A DNA stretch of 64,000 nucleotides, from NCBI GenBank assembly GCA_015063625.1, contig SVTT01000008.1:24805-88804 (forward strand), in the 5' to 3' direction. A program made the translations under genes and the position numbers. Each line of letters opens with the position of its first letter. Position 1 is the stretch's first letter. Shown piece by piece: positions 32,972 to 41,320 of the stretch. The notes below the pieces were generated by a model. The model saw only the letters and a list, made by a program, of their open reading frames with translations, did not search any database and was not told where the DNA came from. The DNA comes from Oscillospiraceae bacterium. GTDB taxonomy: Bacteria > Bacillota > Clostridia > Oscillospirales > CAG-272.

Positions 32972-34048
32972 ATGACAAAGCCGTCGTCACCAACCGTCAA
33001 GCAGATCAGCCGCGCCGACGCACAGCGGCGTCACCTGCTTTCGACGGGCATGCTCTCTCGGATGGGGCTGATGCCCACGGGCGATCCCATTGCCTTTGCC
33101 CTTGAGGGGGAGGAGCGCATTGATTTTTACCATCCCGACCGCGTCAAGGAGGCACCCGTCGCCCCCTTGATGCGCAAAAAGCCCCGTCCCGTGCTGCCCC
33201 CTCCCGGGGAGGACGGCGCGCTGCCCCTCATCACGCCGCGCCGCGCCGAGGCACTGGGGCTTCACACCAAGGAGGCGCTGAGGCGTGCCTTTTTTGAGCC
33301 GACCGAGCCTCCTGTGGCACTTCTCGAGCGCAAGAACGGCACGTGCGCACCCCTTTATGACCGTGCCGCCTGCCGCCGCCTTCCTCTCCCCTGCGTGCGC
33401 TGCGGCACAACACCGCGCCACCGTGCCAAGCTCTGCCTTTCCTGCTACAAAAAGGAGATCGCCCTGCGCCGCACCGCAGGCGATGCACGCCGTTCGGCGG
33501 CATACGGCATGCAAAAGGAGCGTGTGCTTTTCTTTGATCTGGAGCTGACGGGCGTGTTTGAGCGCGACGAGATCCTGTCGATCTCTATGATCAACGGAAG
33601 GGGCGAAACGGTATTCGATTCGCTGGTACGTCCCGTGCGCAACAAGCGCTGGCGCCGCACCGAAAAGATCCACGGCATCACCCCCGAGATGGTCAAGGAT
33701 GCCCCCACGCTTGCCGAGCTGACCCCACGGCTTGCCGCCATTCTTGACAGCGCCGACCGTCTGGTCGCCTACGGCACCTCGACCGACTTTTTCCACCTGC
33801 GCCGCGTTTACGCCACCAAGGCAGAGCGCGACCGCTTACACGGCAAGCTGCTTGACTGTGCCGCCGAATTTTCGCATTACGTGACCGAGCACGAGCTGGA
33901 GCAGACCCACCGGTCGCTCTCGGATGCCATGGCATGCCTCTCTCTTGATTGGCAGGGCACGGCGCACACCTCGCTCGCTGATACCGACGCCTGCCGTCGC
34001 GTATTTGAAACGCTTTTCCCCCATTTTTATGAAAGTGAGATATCCTGA
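32972..34048 (+). CDS. DnaQ-like 3'-5' exonuclease with N-terminal zinc-ribbon region
   Basis: 358 residues from ATG 32972 after CGGAGGTAG. The first 170 residues are unfamiliar and end in a zinc-ribbon-like CVRCG...CLSCYKKE. The exonuclease domain follows: FFDLELTG carries the first Asp/Glu pair, then RTEKIHGITPEMV, and the final H...D pair lies in HTSLADTDACRRV. It fits the DEDDh family used in proofreading or repair. The stop overlaps the next start (TGATG). First gene of a five-gene operon. Confidence 0.83.
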   Translation: MTKPSSPTVKQISRADAQRRHLLSTGMLSRMGLMPTGDPIAFALEGEERIDFYHPDRVKEAPVAPLMRKKPRPVLPPPGEDGALPLITPRRAEALGLHTKEALRRAFFEPTEPPVALLERKNGTCAPLYDRAACRRLPLPCVRCGTTPRHRAKLCLSCYKKEIALRRTAGDARRSAAYGMQKERVLFFDLELTGVFERDEILSISMINGRGETVFDSLVRPVRNKRWRRTEKIHGITPEMVKDAPTLAELTPRLAAILDSADRLVAYGTSTDFFHLRRVYATKAERDRLHGKLLDCAAEFSHYVTEHELEQTHRSLSDAMACLSLDWQGTAHTSLADTDACRRVFETLFPHFYESEIS

Positions 34049-34341
34049 TGGACCGTTTTTTCGGACTTGACCGCGCCGCCCTCGAGGGGAGCGAGCTGCG
34101 TCTGCTTGCCACCCTTTACGATGATATTCTTGTTGAGATGTACGAGGCACTGCTGAAGGAGGAGGGTATTCCATTCCTCAGAAAGGACCGCAGCGGCGGT
34201 ACTGCCATGCGTATTCTGATGGGCAATAATCTGCAGGGCACCGATCTTTACGTGCCTGCCGAGCGCTTTGAGCAGGCGCAGGCGCTGTTCACCTACGTGA
34301 ACGAAGAAGCGGCAGAGGATGCCGAGGATCAAACCCCTTAA
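34048..34341 (+). CDS. DUF2007-like small protein
   Basis: 97 residues. The segment LLATLYDDILVEMYEALLKE followed by EGIPFLRK, and the later GTDLYVPAERFEQAQALF, fit the DUF2007 (putative signal-transducing) fold. No active-site residues are evident. It starts within the stop of the exonuclease gene and ends 16 bases before thiI, so it is co-transcribed with both. Confidence 0.75.
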   Translation: MDRFFGLDRAALEGSELRLLATLYDDILVEMYEALLKEEGIPFLRKDRSGGTAMRILMGNNLQGTDLYVPAERFEQAQALFTYVNEEAAEDAEDQTP

Positions 34342-34357
34342 GGAGGCATTGATTTTC

Positions 34358-35536
34358 ATGAGAGAGATTTTACTTTGCAAATACGGCGAGATCGTCCTGA
34401 AGGGCGGCAACCGCAAATATTTTGAGGACGTCCTGCTCAAGGAGCTTCGCTATCGTGCCTCCTTCTTCGGCAATTTTGAGATCACGCGTGCACAGAGCAC
34501 CATCTACATCGAGCCAAAGGATGCAGAAGCCGATCTTGAGGGCATGTTCGGTGCGGCGAGAAGGCTGTTTGGCATCGTTGCCGTGGGACGTGCCGCCGTT
34601 GCCGAAAAGAATATGGACAGCATTCTTGCAACCGCCAAGGCATATCTGCCCCCCTTCCTTGCGGGCAAGCACAGCTTTAAGGTGGAGGGCAAGCGCTCGG
34701 ACAAGAGCTTTCCCCTCTCCTCGCCCGAGATCTCTGCACAAACGGGAGGTGCCATCCTCTCGGTCATGCCCCGACTGAAGGTGGACGTTCACAACCCCGA
34801 GATCACGGTTCGCGTGGAGGTGCGCGAGAGCGCCGCTTATATCCATGCGGGTCAGTTCAAGGGCGCGGGGGGACTCCCCGTCGGCACCAACGGCAAGGGA
34901 CTGCTGCTGCTCTCGGGCGGCATCGACTCCCCCGTTGCCGGCTATATGATGGCAAAGCGAGGCGTGAAGCTGGAGGCACTTTACTTTGAATCCATGCCCT
35001 ACACCAGCGAGCAGGCGCGCGAAAAGGTGCTGACCCTTGCCGCACTCGTGGCACGCTATGCAGGCAGCATTCAGGTCAATGTCATCTCGCTGACGCATAT
35101 TCAAGAGCTGATCGCAAAGCATTGCAACGAGGAATATTTCACCCTGCTTTTGCGCCGCTATATGATGCAGATCGCCAATATGGTCGCCGAAAAACGGGGC
35201 TGCGAGGCGATCATTACGGGCGAAAGCCTCGGGCAGGTGGCATCCCAGACCATCAAGGCACTGAACGTGACCAACGCATTGGCAAAATACCCCGTGTTCC
35301 GCCCGCTGATCGGCATGGACAAGGAGGAGATCGTGGAGATCTCGCGCCACATCGACACCTATGACACCTCCATCCTTCCCTTTGAGGATTGCTGCACCGT
35401 CTTTACCCCCCGTCATCCCAAGACAAGACCCGTGCTTGAAAAGGTCGAGGAGGAGGAGCGCAAGCTTCCCTTCGACGAGCTTTGCCGCGAGGCGTTCGAA
35501 TCGCTTGAAGCCTTTTATATCAAGGCAAAATTTTAA
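34358..35536 (+). CDS. thiI: tRNA 4-thiouridine synthetase ThiI (without rhodanese domain)
   Basis: 392 residues from ATG 34358 with TAAGGAGG upstream. It has an N-terminal ferredoxin-like region and THUMP domain (residues about 60-165), then the PP-loop ATP pyrophosphatase LLLLSGGIDSPVAGYM and ITGESLGQVASQT. It puts sulfur on U8 of tRNA and can serve thiamine synthesis. The C-terminal rhodanese domain of the E. coli enzyme is absent, as usual in Bacillota. Confidence 0.94.
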   Translation: MREILLCKYGEIVLKGGNRKYFEDVLLKELRYRASFFGNFEITRAQSTIYIEPKDAEADLEGMFGAARRLFGIVAVGRAAVAEKNMDSILATAKAYLPPFLAGKHSFKVEGKRSDKSFPLSSPEISAQTGGAILSVMPRLKVDVHNPEITVRVEVRESAAYIHAGQFKGAGGLPVGTNGKGLLLLSGGIDSPVAGYMMAKRGVKLEALYFESMPYTSEQAREKVLTLAALVARYAGSIQVNVISLTHIQELIAKHCNEEYFTLLLRRYMMQIANMVAEKRGCEAIITGESLGQVASQTIKALNVTNALAKYPVFRPLIGMDKEEIVEISRHIDTYDTSILPFEDCCTVFTPRHPKTRPVLEKVEEEERKLPFDELCREAFESLEAFYIKAKF

Positions 35537-35551
35537 TAAGAAGGTGTGAAT

Positions 35552-36847
35552 ATGACCAAGATCGATATTTTTTCGGGCTTTCTCGGCGCGGGTAAGACCA
35601 CGCTGATCAAAAAGCTGATCAAGGAGGCATACTCCGGTGAGAAGCTGGTGCTCATCGAAAACGAGTTCGGCGAGATCGGCATCGACGGCGGCTTTTTGCA
35701 GGACGCGGGCATCAATATCACCGAGATGAACTCGGGCTGCATCTGCTGCAGTCTGGTCGGTGACTTCAACCGCGCCCTCATCAAGGTGCTGGACGAGCTT
35801 GCCCCCGACCGCATTCTTATCGAGCCCTCGGGCGTCGGTAAGCTCTCGGACGTGATCCGCGCAGTACGCGACGTTGGCTCGGACCGCCTTGTGCTTTCGG
35901 GCTTCGTCACGGTGGTGGATGCCGCCAAGTGCCGTATGCACATGAAAAACTTCGGCGAATTCTTTAACGACCAGATCGAAAACGCGGGCACCATCGTGCT
36001 CAGCCACACGGCAAAGCTTACCGAGGAAAAGCTTGCCGCCGCCATTGCCGCACTGCGTGAGCATAATGAAAGCGCCGTGATCGTATCGACCGATTGGGAC
36101 GCTCTCTCGGGTGCTCAGCTGCTCGCCGCCATGGAGAGAAGCGACACCCTTGCCGCCGAGCTGGAGCGACTGAAAAAGGAAGAGATCTGCCCCGTGTGCG
36201 GTCATTCTCACCACCACGAGCACGGGCATCATGATGACCATGAGCATGAGCATCACCATGAGCACGACGAGCACTGTGACTGCCACGGGCATCATGAGCA
36301 TCACCATGAGCACGACGAGCACTGCGACTGCCACGGGCATCATGAGCATCACCATGAGCACGACGAGCACTGTGACTGCCACGGGCATCATGAGCATCAC
36401 CATGAGCACGACGAGCACTGTGACTGCCACGAGCATCATGAGCATCACCATGAGCACGACGGGCACTGCGACTGCCACGAGCATCATGAGCATCACCATG
36501 AGCACGACGAGCACTGCGACTGCGGCTGCCATAGCCATGGCCATCATCACCATCATCATGCCGATGAGGTCTTTGTCAGCTTCGGCGCGGAAACCGCCAA
36601 GCAGTTTGACAGCGAGGCGCTGAAGGCAGCGCTTTGTGCCCTTGAGAACACCGAGCTTTACGGCGCGGTCCTGCGCGCCAAGGGCATTGTGGCAGGCAAG
36701 GACGGCAGCTGGATCCATTTTGACTACGTGCCCGGCGAGCCGGATGTGCGCAGCGGCTCCGCCGCCATCATCGGCAGACTCTGCGTGATCGGCTCGGGTC
36801 TTGATCGCGAGGCACTCTCCGCCCTCTTCGGCGTGGCGTTGAAATAA
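35552..36847 (+). CDS. CobW/G3E-family GTPase with histidine-rich metal-binding repeat
   Basis: 431 residues from ATG 35552. P-loop GFLGAGKTTL (9-18), the G3E metal motif GCICC (62-66) and EPSGVGKLSD (91-100) define a COG0523 metallochaperone. Residues 231-326 are six tandem 16-residue units (HHEHHHEHDEHCDCHG-like) preceded and followed by further histidines, well over 60 His and Cys in all. A CobW C-terminal domain ends the protein. It probably binds and delivers zinc or a similar metal to a client using GTP. It lies 15 bases after thiI and 9 bases before the second CobW gene. Confidence 0.9.
   Translation: MTKIDIFSGFLGAGKTTLIKKLIKEAYSGEKLVLIENEFGEIGIDGGFLQDAGINITEMNSGCICCSLVGDFNRALIKVLDELAPDRILIEPSGVGKLSDVIRAVRDVGSDRLVLSGFVTVVDAAKCRMHMKNFGEFFNDQIENAGTIVLSHTAKLTEEKLAAAIAALREHNESAVIVSTDWDALSGAQLLAAMERSDTLAAELERLKKEEICPVCGHSHHHEHGHHDDHEHEHHHEHDEHCDCHGHHEHHHEHDEHCDCHGHHEHHHEHDEHCDCHGHHEHHHEHDEHCDCHEHHEHHHEHDGHCDCHEHHEHHHEHDEHCDCGCHSHGHHHHHHADEVFVSFGAETAKQFDSEALKAALCALENTELYGAVLRAKGIVAGKDGSWIHFDYVPGEPDVRSGSAAIIGRLCVIGSGLDREALSALFGVALK
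36242..36529 (+). repeat. six 48-bp coding tandem repeats (His/Cys-rich)
   Basis: The 48-base unit (CATCATGAGCATCACCATGA...) is repeated six times in frame with few silent or conservative changes, which indicates recent expansion by slippage or recombination. Confidence 0.9.
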
Positions 36848-36856
36848 GGAGCAGAC

Positions 36857-37804
36857 ATGGCAAAGAAAGCAATTCCCATCTATCTTTTCACCGGCTTCCT
36901 TGAAGCGGGAAAGACACAAATGATACAGGAAACACTGGAGGATGCCGAGTTTAACGACGGATGTCGCATTCTCCTGCTCGTCTGCGAGGAGGGGCTTGAG
37001 GAATACGACCCCGCTCGCTTTGCCTCCGAGAACGTTCGGCAGGTCACGGTGGAAAACGAGAAGGATCTCACCCGCGCCCTGATGGCAGGGCTTGCCACTG
37101 AGTATTGCCCCGACCGCGTGCTGATCGAATACAACGGCATGTGGTCGCTTGACTCGCTGTTCCGCAGCTTGCCCGACGGATGGTATGTATTTCAGCAGAT
37201 CCTGTTTGTCGATGCCACCACTGCGCTTTCCTATAACGCAAACATGCGCAGTCTGATGGTCGACAAGCTGCAGGACGCCGAGATGGTGATTTTTAACCGT
37301 GCAGACGGCGCCGACCGCATGGCACTGCACAAGCTGGTGCGCGGCATCAGCCGTCGCGCACGCATTGCCTTTGAGGGCTCCTCGGAGGAGCTGGAATACG
37401 ACGAGATCGAGGATCCCCTGCCCTTTGACATCAACGCGCCCGTCATCGTCATTGCCGACGAGGATTATGCCCTTTTCTACCGCGACCTCGGCGACGAGCT
37501 TGAAAGCTATCACGGCAAGACCGTCAAGTTCAAGGGAATGGTAGCGCGCGACCGTCAGCTCGGCAAGCGTGCGATCGTAATCGGACGTCACGTCATGACC
37601 TGCTGCGAGGATGACATTGCCTTCAGCGGTCTTGTCTGCCTGTTTGATCGCGAGGTCAGCTTTGCGACGGGAGATTGGGCGGTGATCACCGCCACGGTCA
37701 AGATCGAGCCTCATAAGCTTTACGGACAGCGTGGGCCCGTGCTCTACGCCACCGACGTGGCAAAAAGCTCGGAGCCCAAAAGTCCCGTGGCAACCTTTTA
37801 TTGA
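36857..37804 (+). CDS. CobW-like GTPase fused to a DUF1980/TIGR03943 C-terminal domain
   Basis: 315 residues. The P-loop is GFLEAGKT (13-20). The CxCC metal motif of COG0523 is missing; at its place stands VCEEGLEEYD. From about residue 205 the protein resembles the OB-fold-like domain of YcgQ/TIGR03943 proteins (KTVKFKGMV, VIGRHVMTCC with C249-C250, then GLVC). YcgQ/YcgR proteins are linked to metal (zinc) stress through co-occurrence with CobW proteins, so the pair probably acts in one metal-handling task. Last gene of the operon. Confidence 0.8.
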   Translation: MAKKAIPIYLFTGFLEAGKTQMIQETLEDAEFNDGCRILLLVCEEGLEEYDPARFASENVRQVTVENEKDLTRALMAGLATEYCPDRVLIEYNGMWSLDSLFRSLPDGWYVFQQILFVDATTALSYNANMRSLMVDKLQDAEMVIFNRADGADRMALHKLVRGISRRARIAFEGSSEELEYDEIEDPLPFDINAPVIVIADEDYALFYRDLGDELESYHGKTVKFKGMVARDRQLGKRAIVIGRHVMTCCEDDIAFSGLVCLFDREVSFATGDWAVITATVKIEPHKLYGQRGPVLYATDVAKSSEPKSPVATFY

Positions 37805-38039
37805 GGTATACGCCATATATCACGGACATCCCTGTGGGCATATTGGCTGGCGCCATGAATAGCCTTCGGCATTGAAAGCGCGGACGATTCGGATCACAGA
37901 GCCAAGGTGGGCTGACACATTGCGTGAGTCCATTCACATCGCATTTTCGTTTTATATCACACCCAAGCATGCCGCGAATGAGGGACGGCCACCCCGGTGG
38001 TCATTGCGAATTTTGGTTTAATTGAAAAATGCCCCAATC
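37805..38039. other. gene-free stretch with degenerate repeat traces
   Basis: No credible frame is present. The strings CACACCCAAGCATGCCGCGAA and later CGCACCCGAACGTACCGCGAA look like decayed copies of one end of the 70-base repeat of 2946-4350, in inverse orientation. Confidence 0.4.
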
Positions 38040-38112
38040 ACATCGCACCCGAACGTACCGCGAACACACCCACAAACGGATCGTCGAGGGCGCCGACCCC
38101 CTACCGGTAAGG
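38040..38112 (-). repeat. dispersed copy of the 70-bp repeat
   Basis: Read on the minus strand, the bases run GGTAGGGGGTCGGCGCCCTC, then GACGATCCGTTTGTGGG and GCGGTACGTTCGGG, the same order as the units at 3381-3500. Confidence 0.75.
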
Positions 38113-38131
38113 TGGGGCCTCGATCACGAAG

Positions 38132-38182
38132 AAAAGCACTTATGACAAACGAATTTTGTTCGTTATCATAAGTGCTTTTTTA
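38132..38182. terminator. bidirectional terminator between the CobW operon and trxB
   Basis: AAAAGCACTTATGA..AACGAA pairs with TTCGTT.TCATAAGTGCTTTT, followed by T on the plus strand and preceded by A for the minus strand. Confidence 0.8.
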
Positions 38183-38246
38183 TTAAAATTTTATGATCGG
38201 GCGCACCCAAAAGATCAAGACCCTATTCCTGCTTTTTTGAAAAGAC

Positions 38247-39194
38247 TCAGGATCGTGCCAGATATTCCTCGGCTGCGTGCGCGGCAACGGCGCCGTCCGC
38301 AGTGGCAGTCACGATCTGGCGTACGGCCTTGGTGCGCACGTCACCTGCGACAAACACCCCGGGAAGATTTGTTTCGGTGCTCTCGTCCGCTACGATGTAG
38401 CCCGATTCATCCAGCGTCAGCTGGTCGGCAACCATCGACGATGCGGGGGCTCGCCCCACGCTGATAAACAGCCCGTCCACCGCAAGCTCACTGCGCTCCA
38501 TGCTCCTGACATGCTCCACGGTGACACCGCAAAGCGCTTCAAAGGGCGCGGCGGCGCCTTTTTTCTCGGAGAGCAGCCCTACCACACGGCTATCCCACAG
38601 AAAGGTTACGTTTTCCGCCTTCATCAGTGCATCGTGATAGACCCTCGTCGCGCGCAGCTGCGCGCGGCGGTGGATGAGATAGACCTTTTTGCAGATACGG
38701 GAAAGCAGCAGTGCGTCCGCCACGGCGGAATTGCCGCCCCCCACCACAGCCACAGTTTTGCCGCGGTAAAACATGCCGTCACACGCGGCACAATAGCCTA
38801 CGCCCTTGCCCACCAGCTCCTGCTCGCGTTCAACACCCAGATGACGGTGCGCAGCACCCATTGCAAGAATGACGGTATGTGCCAAAAGCTCACCCGTATC
38901 GGTGGTAATGCGCTTAGGAACGGCGCGAAGATCCATTGAAAGCACCTCTGTCTGTACGGTTCTTGCACCAAAGCGCTCGGCGCCGCGCTTCATCGCGTCG
39001 CCAAGCGAAAAGCCGTCCACGCCCTCGGCAAAGCCGGGATAATTGTCGATCTGTGCGGTTTCGGTCATCTGACCGCCCGCCGAAAGCTTTTCGAGCAACA
39101 GGGTATCAAGCCCCGCTCGCGTGGCATAAAGCGCCGCCGTGTAGCCCGCAGGGCCGCCCCCGACGACAAGGGTGTCGTATACCTTTTCGCTCAT
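38247..39194 (-). CDS. trxB: thioredoxin reductase
   Basis: 315 residues from ATG 39194, one base after the trxA stop, so it is translationally coupled; no strong ribosome site of its own is seen. The FAD loop is GGGPAG, the redox centre CAAC in GYCAACDGMF, the NADPH loop GGGNSA, and the C-terminal FAD motif GVFVAGDVR. It reduces thioredoxin with NADPH. Confidence 0.94.
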   Translation of the reverse strand: MSEKVYDTLVVGGGPAGYTAALYATRAGLDTLLLEKLSAGGQMTETAQIDNYPGFAEGVDGFSLGDAMKRGAERFGARTVQTEVLSMDLRAVPKRITTDTGELLAHTVILAMGAAHRHLGVEREQELVGKGVGYCAACDGMFYRGKTVAVVGGGNSAVADALLLSRICKKVYLIHRRAQLRATRVYHDALMKAENVTFLWDSRVVGLLSEKKGAAAPFEALCGVTVEHVRSMERSELAVDGLFISVGRAPASSMVADQLTLDESGYIVADESTETNLPGVFVAGDVRTKAVRQIVTATADGAVAAHAAEEYLARS

Positions 39195-39195
39195 A

Positions 39196-39504
39196 TCAGT
39201 CAAGCATGGCAAGCAGCTTTGCCTTGGGCTGTGCGCCCATCGCCTGTGCCGTGACCTCTCCGTTCTTGATGACGAACAACGTCGGGATGCTCATCACGCC
39301 ATAGCGCGCCGCCAGCTCGGACTCCTCGTCCACGTCCACCTTGACCACCTTGACGTCGGGGCGCTCCGCCGCAAGCTCGTCGAGAATGGGAGCCAGCATG
39401 CGGCAGGGACCGCACCAGGTGGCAAAAAAGTCAAGCAGTACGGTCTTGTCGCTTTTCAACACCTCATTTTCAAAATCCTTTGCTCCGATATGCAATACTG
39501 TCAT
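39196..39504 (-). CDS. trxA: thioredoxin
   Basis: 102 residues from ATG 39504 behind AAGGAGG. Redox motif WCGPC near residues 30-34 and the cis-proline loop IPTLF are intact. Forms an operon with trxB for disulfide reduction, useful to peroxidases and other anaerobe defence enzymes. Confidence 0.95.
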   Translation of the reverse strand: MTVLHIGAKDFENEVLKSDKTVLLDFFATWCGPCRMLAPILDELAAERPDVKVVKVDVDEESELAARYGVMSIPTLFVIKNGEVTAQAMGAQPKAKLLAMLD

Positions 39505-39535
39505 TTCGTTATCCTCCTTTTTGGGAATCACCTTT

Positions 39536-39564
39536 ATTGTACCACATCTTGTCGCTTTTTTCTA
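39536..39564 (-). promoter_or_regulatory. promoter of trxA-trxB
   Basis: On the minus strand, TAGAAA (39559-39564), 17 bases, TACAAT (39536-39541). The -35 is weak. Confidence 0.55.
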
Positions 39565-39640
39565 CGGGTTACAAAAATTTTTGTTCACGGCACAATGCGA
39601 GCGCCTGTCGCTTTTTGCGATGCATTTTTCAAAAAACCGC

Positions 39641-39669
39641 TTGACAAGTGTCCCTCTTTTCGCTATAAT
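39641..39669 (+). promoter_or_regulatory. promoter of tRNA-Gly
   Basis: Perfect consensus TTGACA (39641-39646) and TATAAT (39664-39669) with a 17-base spacer. Confidence 0.9.
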
Positions 39670-39700
39670 CTTTATTGTGATCACCACACCGTGGTCCTTT

Positions 39701-39774
39701 GCAGGCGTAGTCTAGTGGTAAAACCTCAGCTTCCCAAGCTGATGTTGCGGGTCCGATTCCCGTCGCCTGCTCCA
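39701..39774 (+). tRNA. tRNA-Gly (anticodon CCC)
   Basis: The acceptor stem GCAGGCG/CGCCTGC, a D arm with TAGTGGTAAAAC, the anticodon arm TCAGC-TTCCCAA-GCTGA giving anticodon CCC, and the T arm GCGGG-TCCGATT-CCCGT all fold. The 3' CCA is encoded (39772-39774). The prophage begins directly downstream, so the 3' end is the probable attachment site. Confidence 0.95.
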
Positions 39775-39788
39775 AAAACGGAAAAATT

Positions 39789-39827
39789 CCACAAAGTCAG
39801 CGTTTATGCGACTTTGTGGTTTTTTTC
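39789..39827 (+). terminator. terminator of tRNA-Gly
   Basis: CCACAAAGTC (39789-39798) pairs with GACTTTGTGG (39810-39819), followed by TTTTTTT. Confidence 0.8.
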
Positions 39828-39921
39828 TTATCCCACGCGGCTTCGCTGGCTTTTTTGTCTGTTCAAAAAACGAAACGGCTGTTCACAATCACCCTCAATT
39901 TTTTCCGATTTCGGAAAGATT

Positions 39922-39958
39922 TGCAACCCGAATGCAACCATGCAACCAAGATGCAACC
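39922..39958 (+). repeat. four TGCAACC heptamers
   Basis: Copies start at 39922, 39933, 39941 and 39952 (spacings 11, 8 and 11). They sit between the tRNA and the first phage gene and could be recombinase arm-type sites or the remnant of an integrase C-terminus. Confidence 0.4.
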
Positions 39959-39962
39959 ACAA

Positions 39963-39993
39963 AAAACGCTGACCGTTTGGTCAGCGTTTTTGT
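39963..39993 (-). terminator. terminator of the prophage late operon
   Basis: AAAACGCTGACC pairs with GGTCAGCGTTTT; on the minus strand it follows the last phage gene and ends in a T-run. Confidence 0.8.
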
Positions 39994-40004
39994 TTCATTT
40001 TTCC

Positions 40005-40925
40005 TTATTTTGCGGTCGGTGCACGATTTTCTTCGCAGAATCGATCGATGAAGGCGATGCGTGCATTGATGAATTTTTCTTCCCGTGCAACCACCGACCA
40101 GCCAAGGCGGTATCCCATGAATGCCGAGAAGCAGACCCCAAGGATCGACATGACGATTGAGATTACCACAAGCAGCCCGTTTTCCACGCACTGGGAAGCA
40201 ATCTGCGCAGCTTCATTCACAAAAACCCAAAGCACGCAAAAAATGGGTTTCAGGGCGATATTGACCGCCTCGTAGTGATCTCCCTCCTTGAGTCCCTTTG
40301 TCGCCTGCCTGCGATCGGTGCCGTTAAGGATCAGATCGGCTTTGTACGGTTTGCTCTGTACGGGAGCACGGCAAACAAGGATCTGCCTGTATGCCTCCCT
40401 TGAGATCTCGCCGCTTCGCCTGCACCGCTTCAGCGCCTTTTTGGAAAGCGTGCGATATTTTTCATTGAAATCGGCTCTTGACACGTAAAGATTTTCAAGG
40501 TGCTCAAGCGCCGCCTCCCTTTCCTCAGCGATATCTGCCGCCGAGCAGCGCTTGCAGAATTCGCGGAACGCACTGAGCAGTGAGGCATCACGAAGACGTT
40601 TGCACGCCTCTCTCCATGAGGTGGAAGCCGTTTGATAAGACGCAAGCTCTGTGCGACCGTTTTTTCCCGATGGAACGAACACATAAAATGCCAGGATGGT
40701 CGTGCCTGCCTCGGAGATCGCGAATATCACATCCTGCCACGAAAATGCAGTGTTGAGTGAGAACACGGCAAACTGCATCAATATTTCGACCGTCACCACC
40801 AGTGCGATCAGGATGCCGTCAATACTGTTTTTGATCCTGCCTCCAACATACGCCGCAGCATGCTCGGTCTTTGCGGTTGCTTCGGCCATGAGGGAGGGCC
40901 TTGCTTGAATATCGTATTTACCCAT
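40005..40925 (-). CDS. prophage membrane protein, unknown function
   Basis: 306 residues from ATG 40925, behind AAAGGAGGAGG, overlapping the upstream stop (TGATG). Two membrane segments lie near the N-terminus (about 37-85) and two near the C-terminus (about 212-265). The central 120 residues are charged and helical, rich in Lys and Arg. No holin, lysin or exclusion protein family is recognised. It is the last gene of the late operon, a position where lysis, exclusion or host-modifying genes are common. Confidence 0.75.
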   Translation of the reverse strand: MGKYDIQARPSLMAEATAKTEHAAAYVGGRIKNSIDGILIALVVTVEILMQFAVFSLNTAFSWQDVIFAISEAGTTILAFYVFVPSGKNGRTELASYQTASTSWREACKRLRDASLLSAFREFCKRCSAADIAEEREAALEHLENLYVSRADFNEKYRTLSKKALKRCRRSGEISREAYRQILVCRAPVQSKPYKADLILNGTDRRQATKGLKEGDHYEAVNIALKPIFCVLWVFVNEAAQIASQCVENGLLVVISIVMSILGVCFSAFMGYRLGWSVVAREEKFINARIAFIDRFCEENRAPTAK

Positions 40926-41320
40926 CAATCAACCTCCTCCTTTATCCGATCGGCAATGAAATACAGCACGGCGGCGCCCCCGCAACCGAGCATTGACCAA
41001 AACATGATGACCTTAAAACTGTGAATAACCAGCTCCACACCGTGCGCAATCACAAACAGAATCGCAGACAAGATGAGTCCGCTGCGGGGAAGCCTCATGC
41101 GATGCGCGCAAAAGCGCCAACAGGTGAGAAGAAAGAGTACCGCAACGATCACAAGCGCCGCGCCGGAGATGTTTAGTATATCCGCAAGGCTTTTTCCACC
41201 TACAGGGCTCACAGTCTCCTTGACGTGCGGAAATTCCACGATCGCCGCAACGGCAGGGGCGACGAAGGAGATCACCGCCCCTATGATGTTAAGAAGCCGT
41301 GCCTTGCTCTTTTTTGTCAT
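40925..41320 (-). CDS. prophage small membrane protein, holin-like
   Basis: 131 residues with three or four hydrophobic segments (about 10-30, 50-68, 80-98, 104-125), short loops and charged ends (MTKKSKAR...DRIKEEVD). Size and topology would suit a holin, but no family signature is visible. It overlaps the upstream gene by 32 bases and the downstream start by 1 codon. Confidence 0.65.
   Translation of the reverse strand: MTKKSKARLLNIIGAVISFVAPAVAAIVEFPHVKETVSPVGGKSLADILNISGAALVIVAVLFLLTCWRFCAHRMRLPRSGLILSAILFVIAHGVELVIHSFKVIMFWSMLGCGGAAVLYFIADRIKEEVD

Noticed and set aside
34370..37816. 1148-aa open frame on the minus strand opposite thiI and the CobW genes
   Set aside because: It is the mirror of GC-rich codons of real genes with clear motifs; it has no ribosome site, and its Val/Met repeats are only the complement of the His repeat.
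39842..39972. Integrase gene at the left prophage edge
   Set aside because: Only a short frame with an ATMQP-type end is present; no catalytic Arg-His-Arg-Tyr region can be read.
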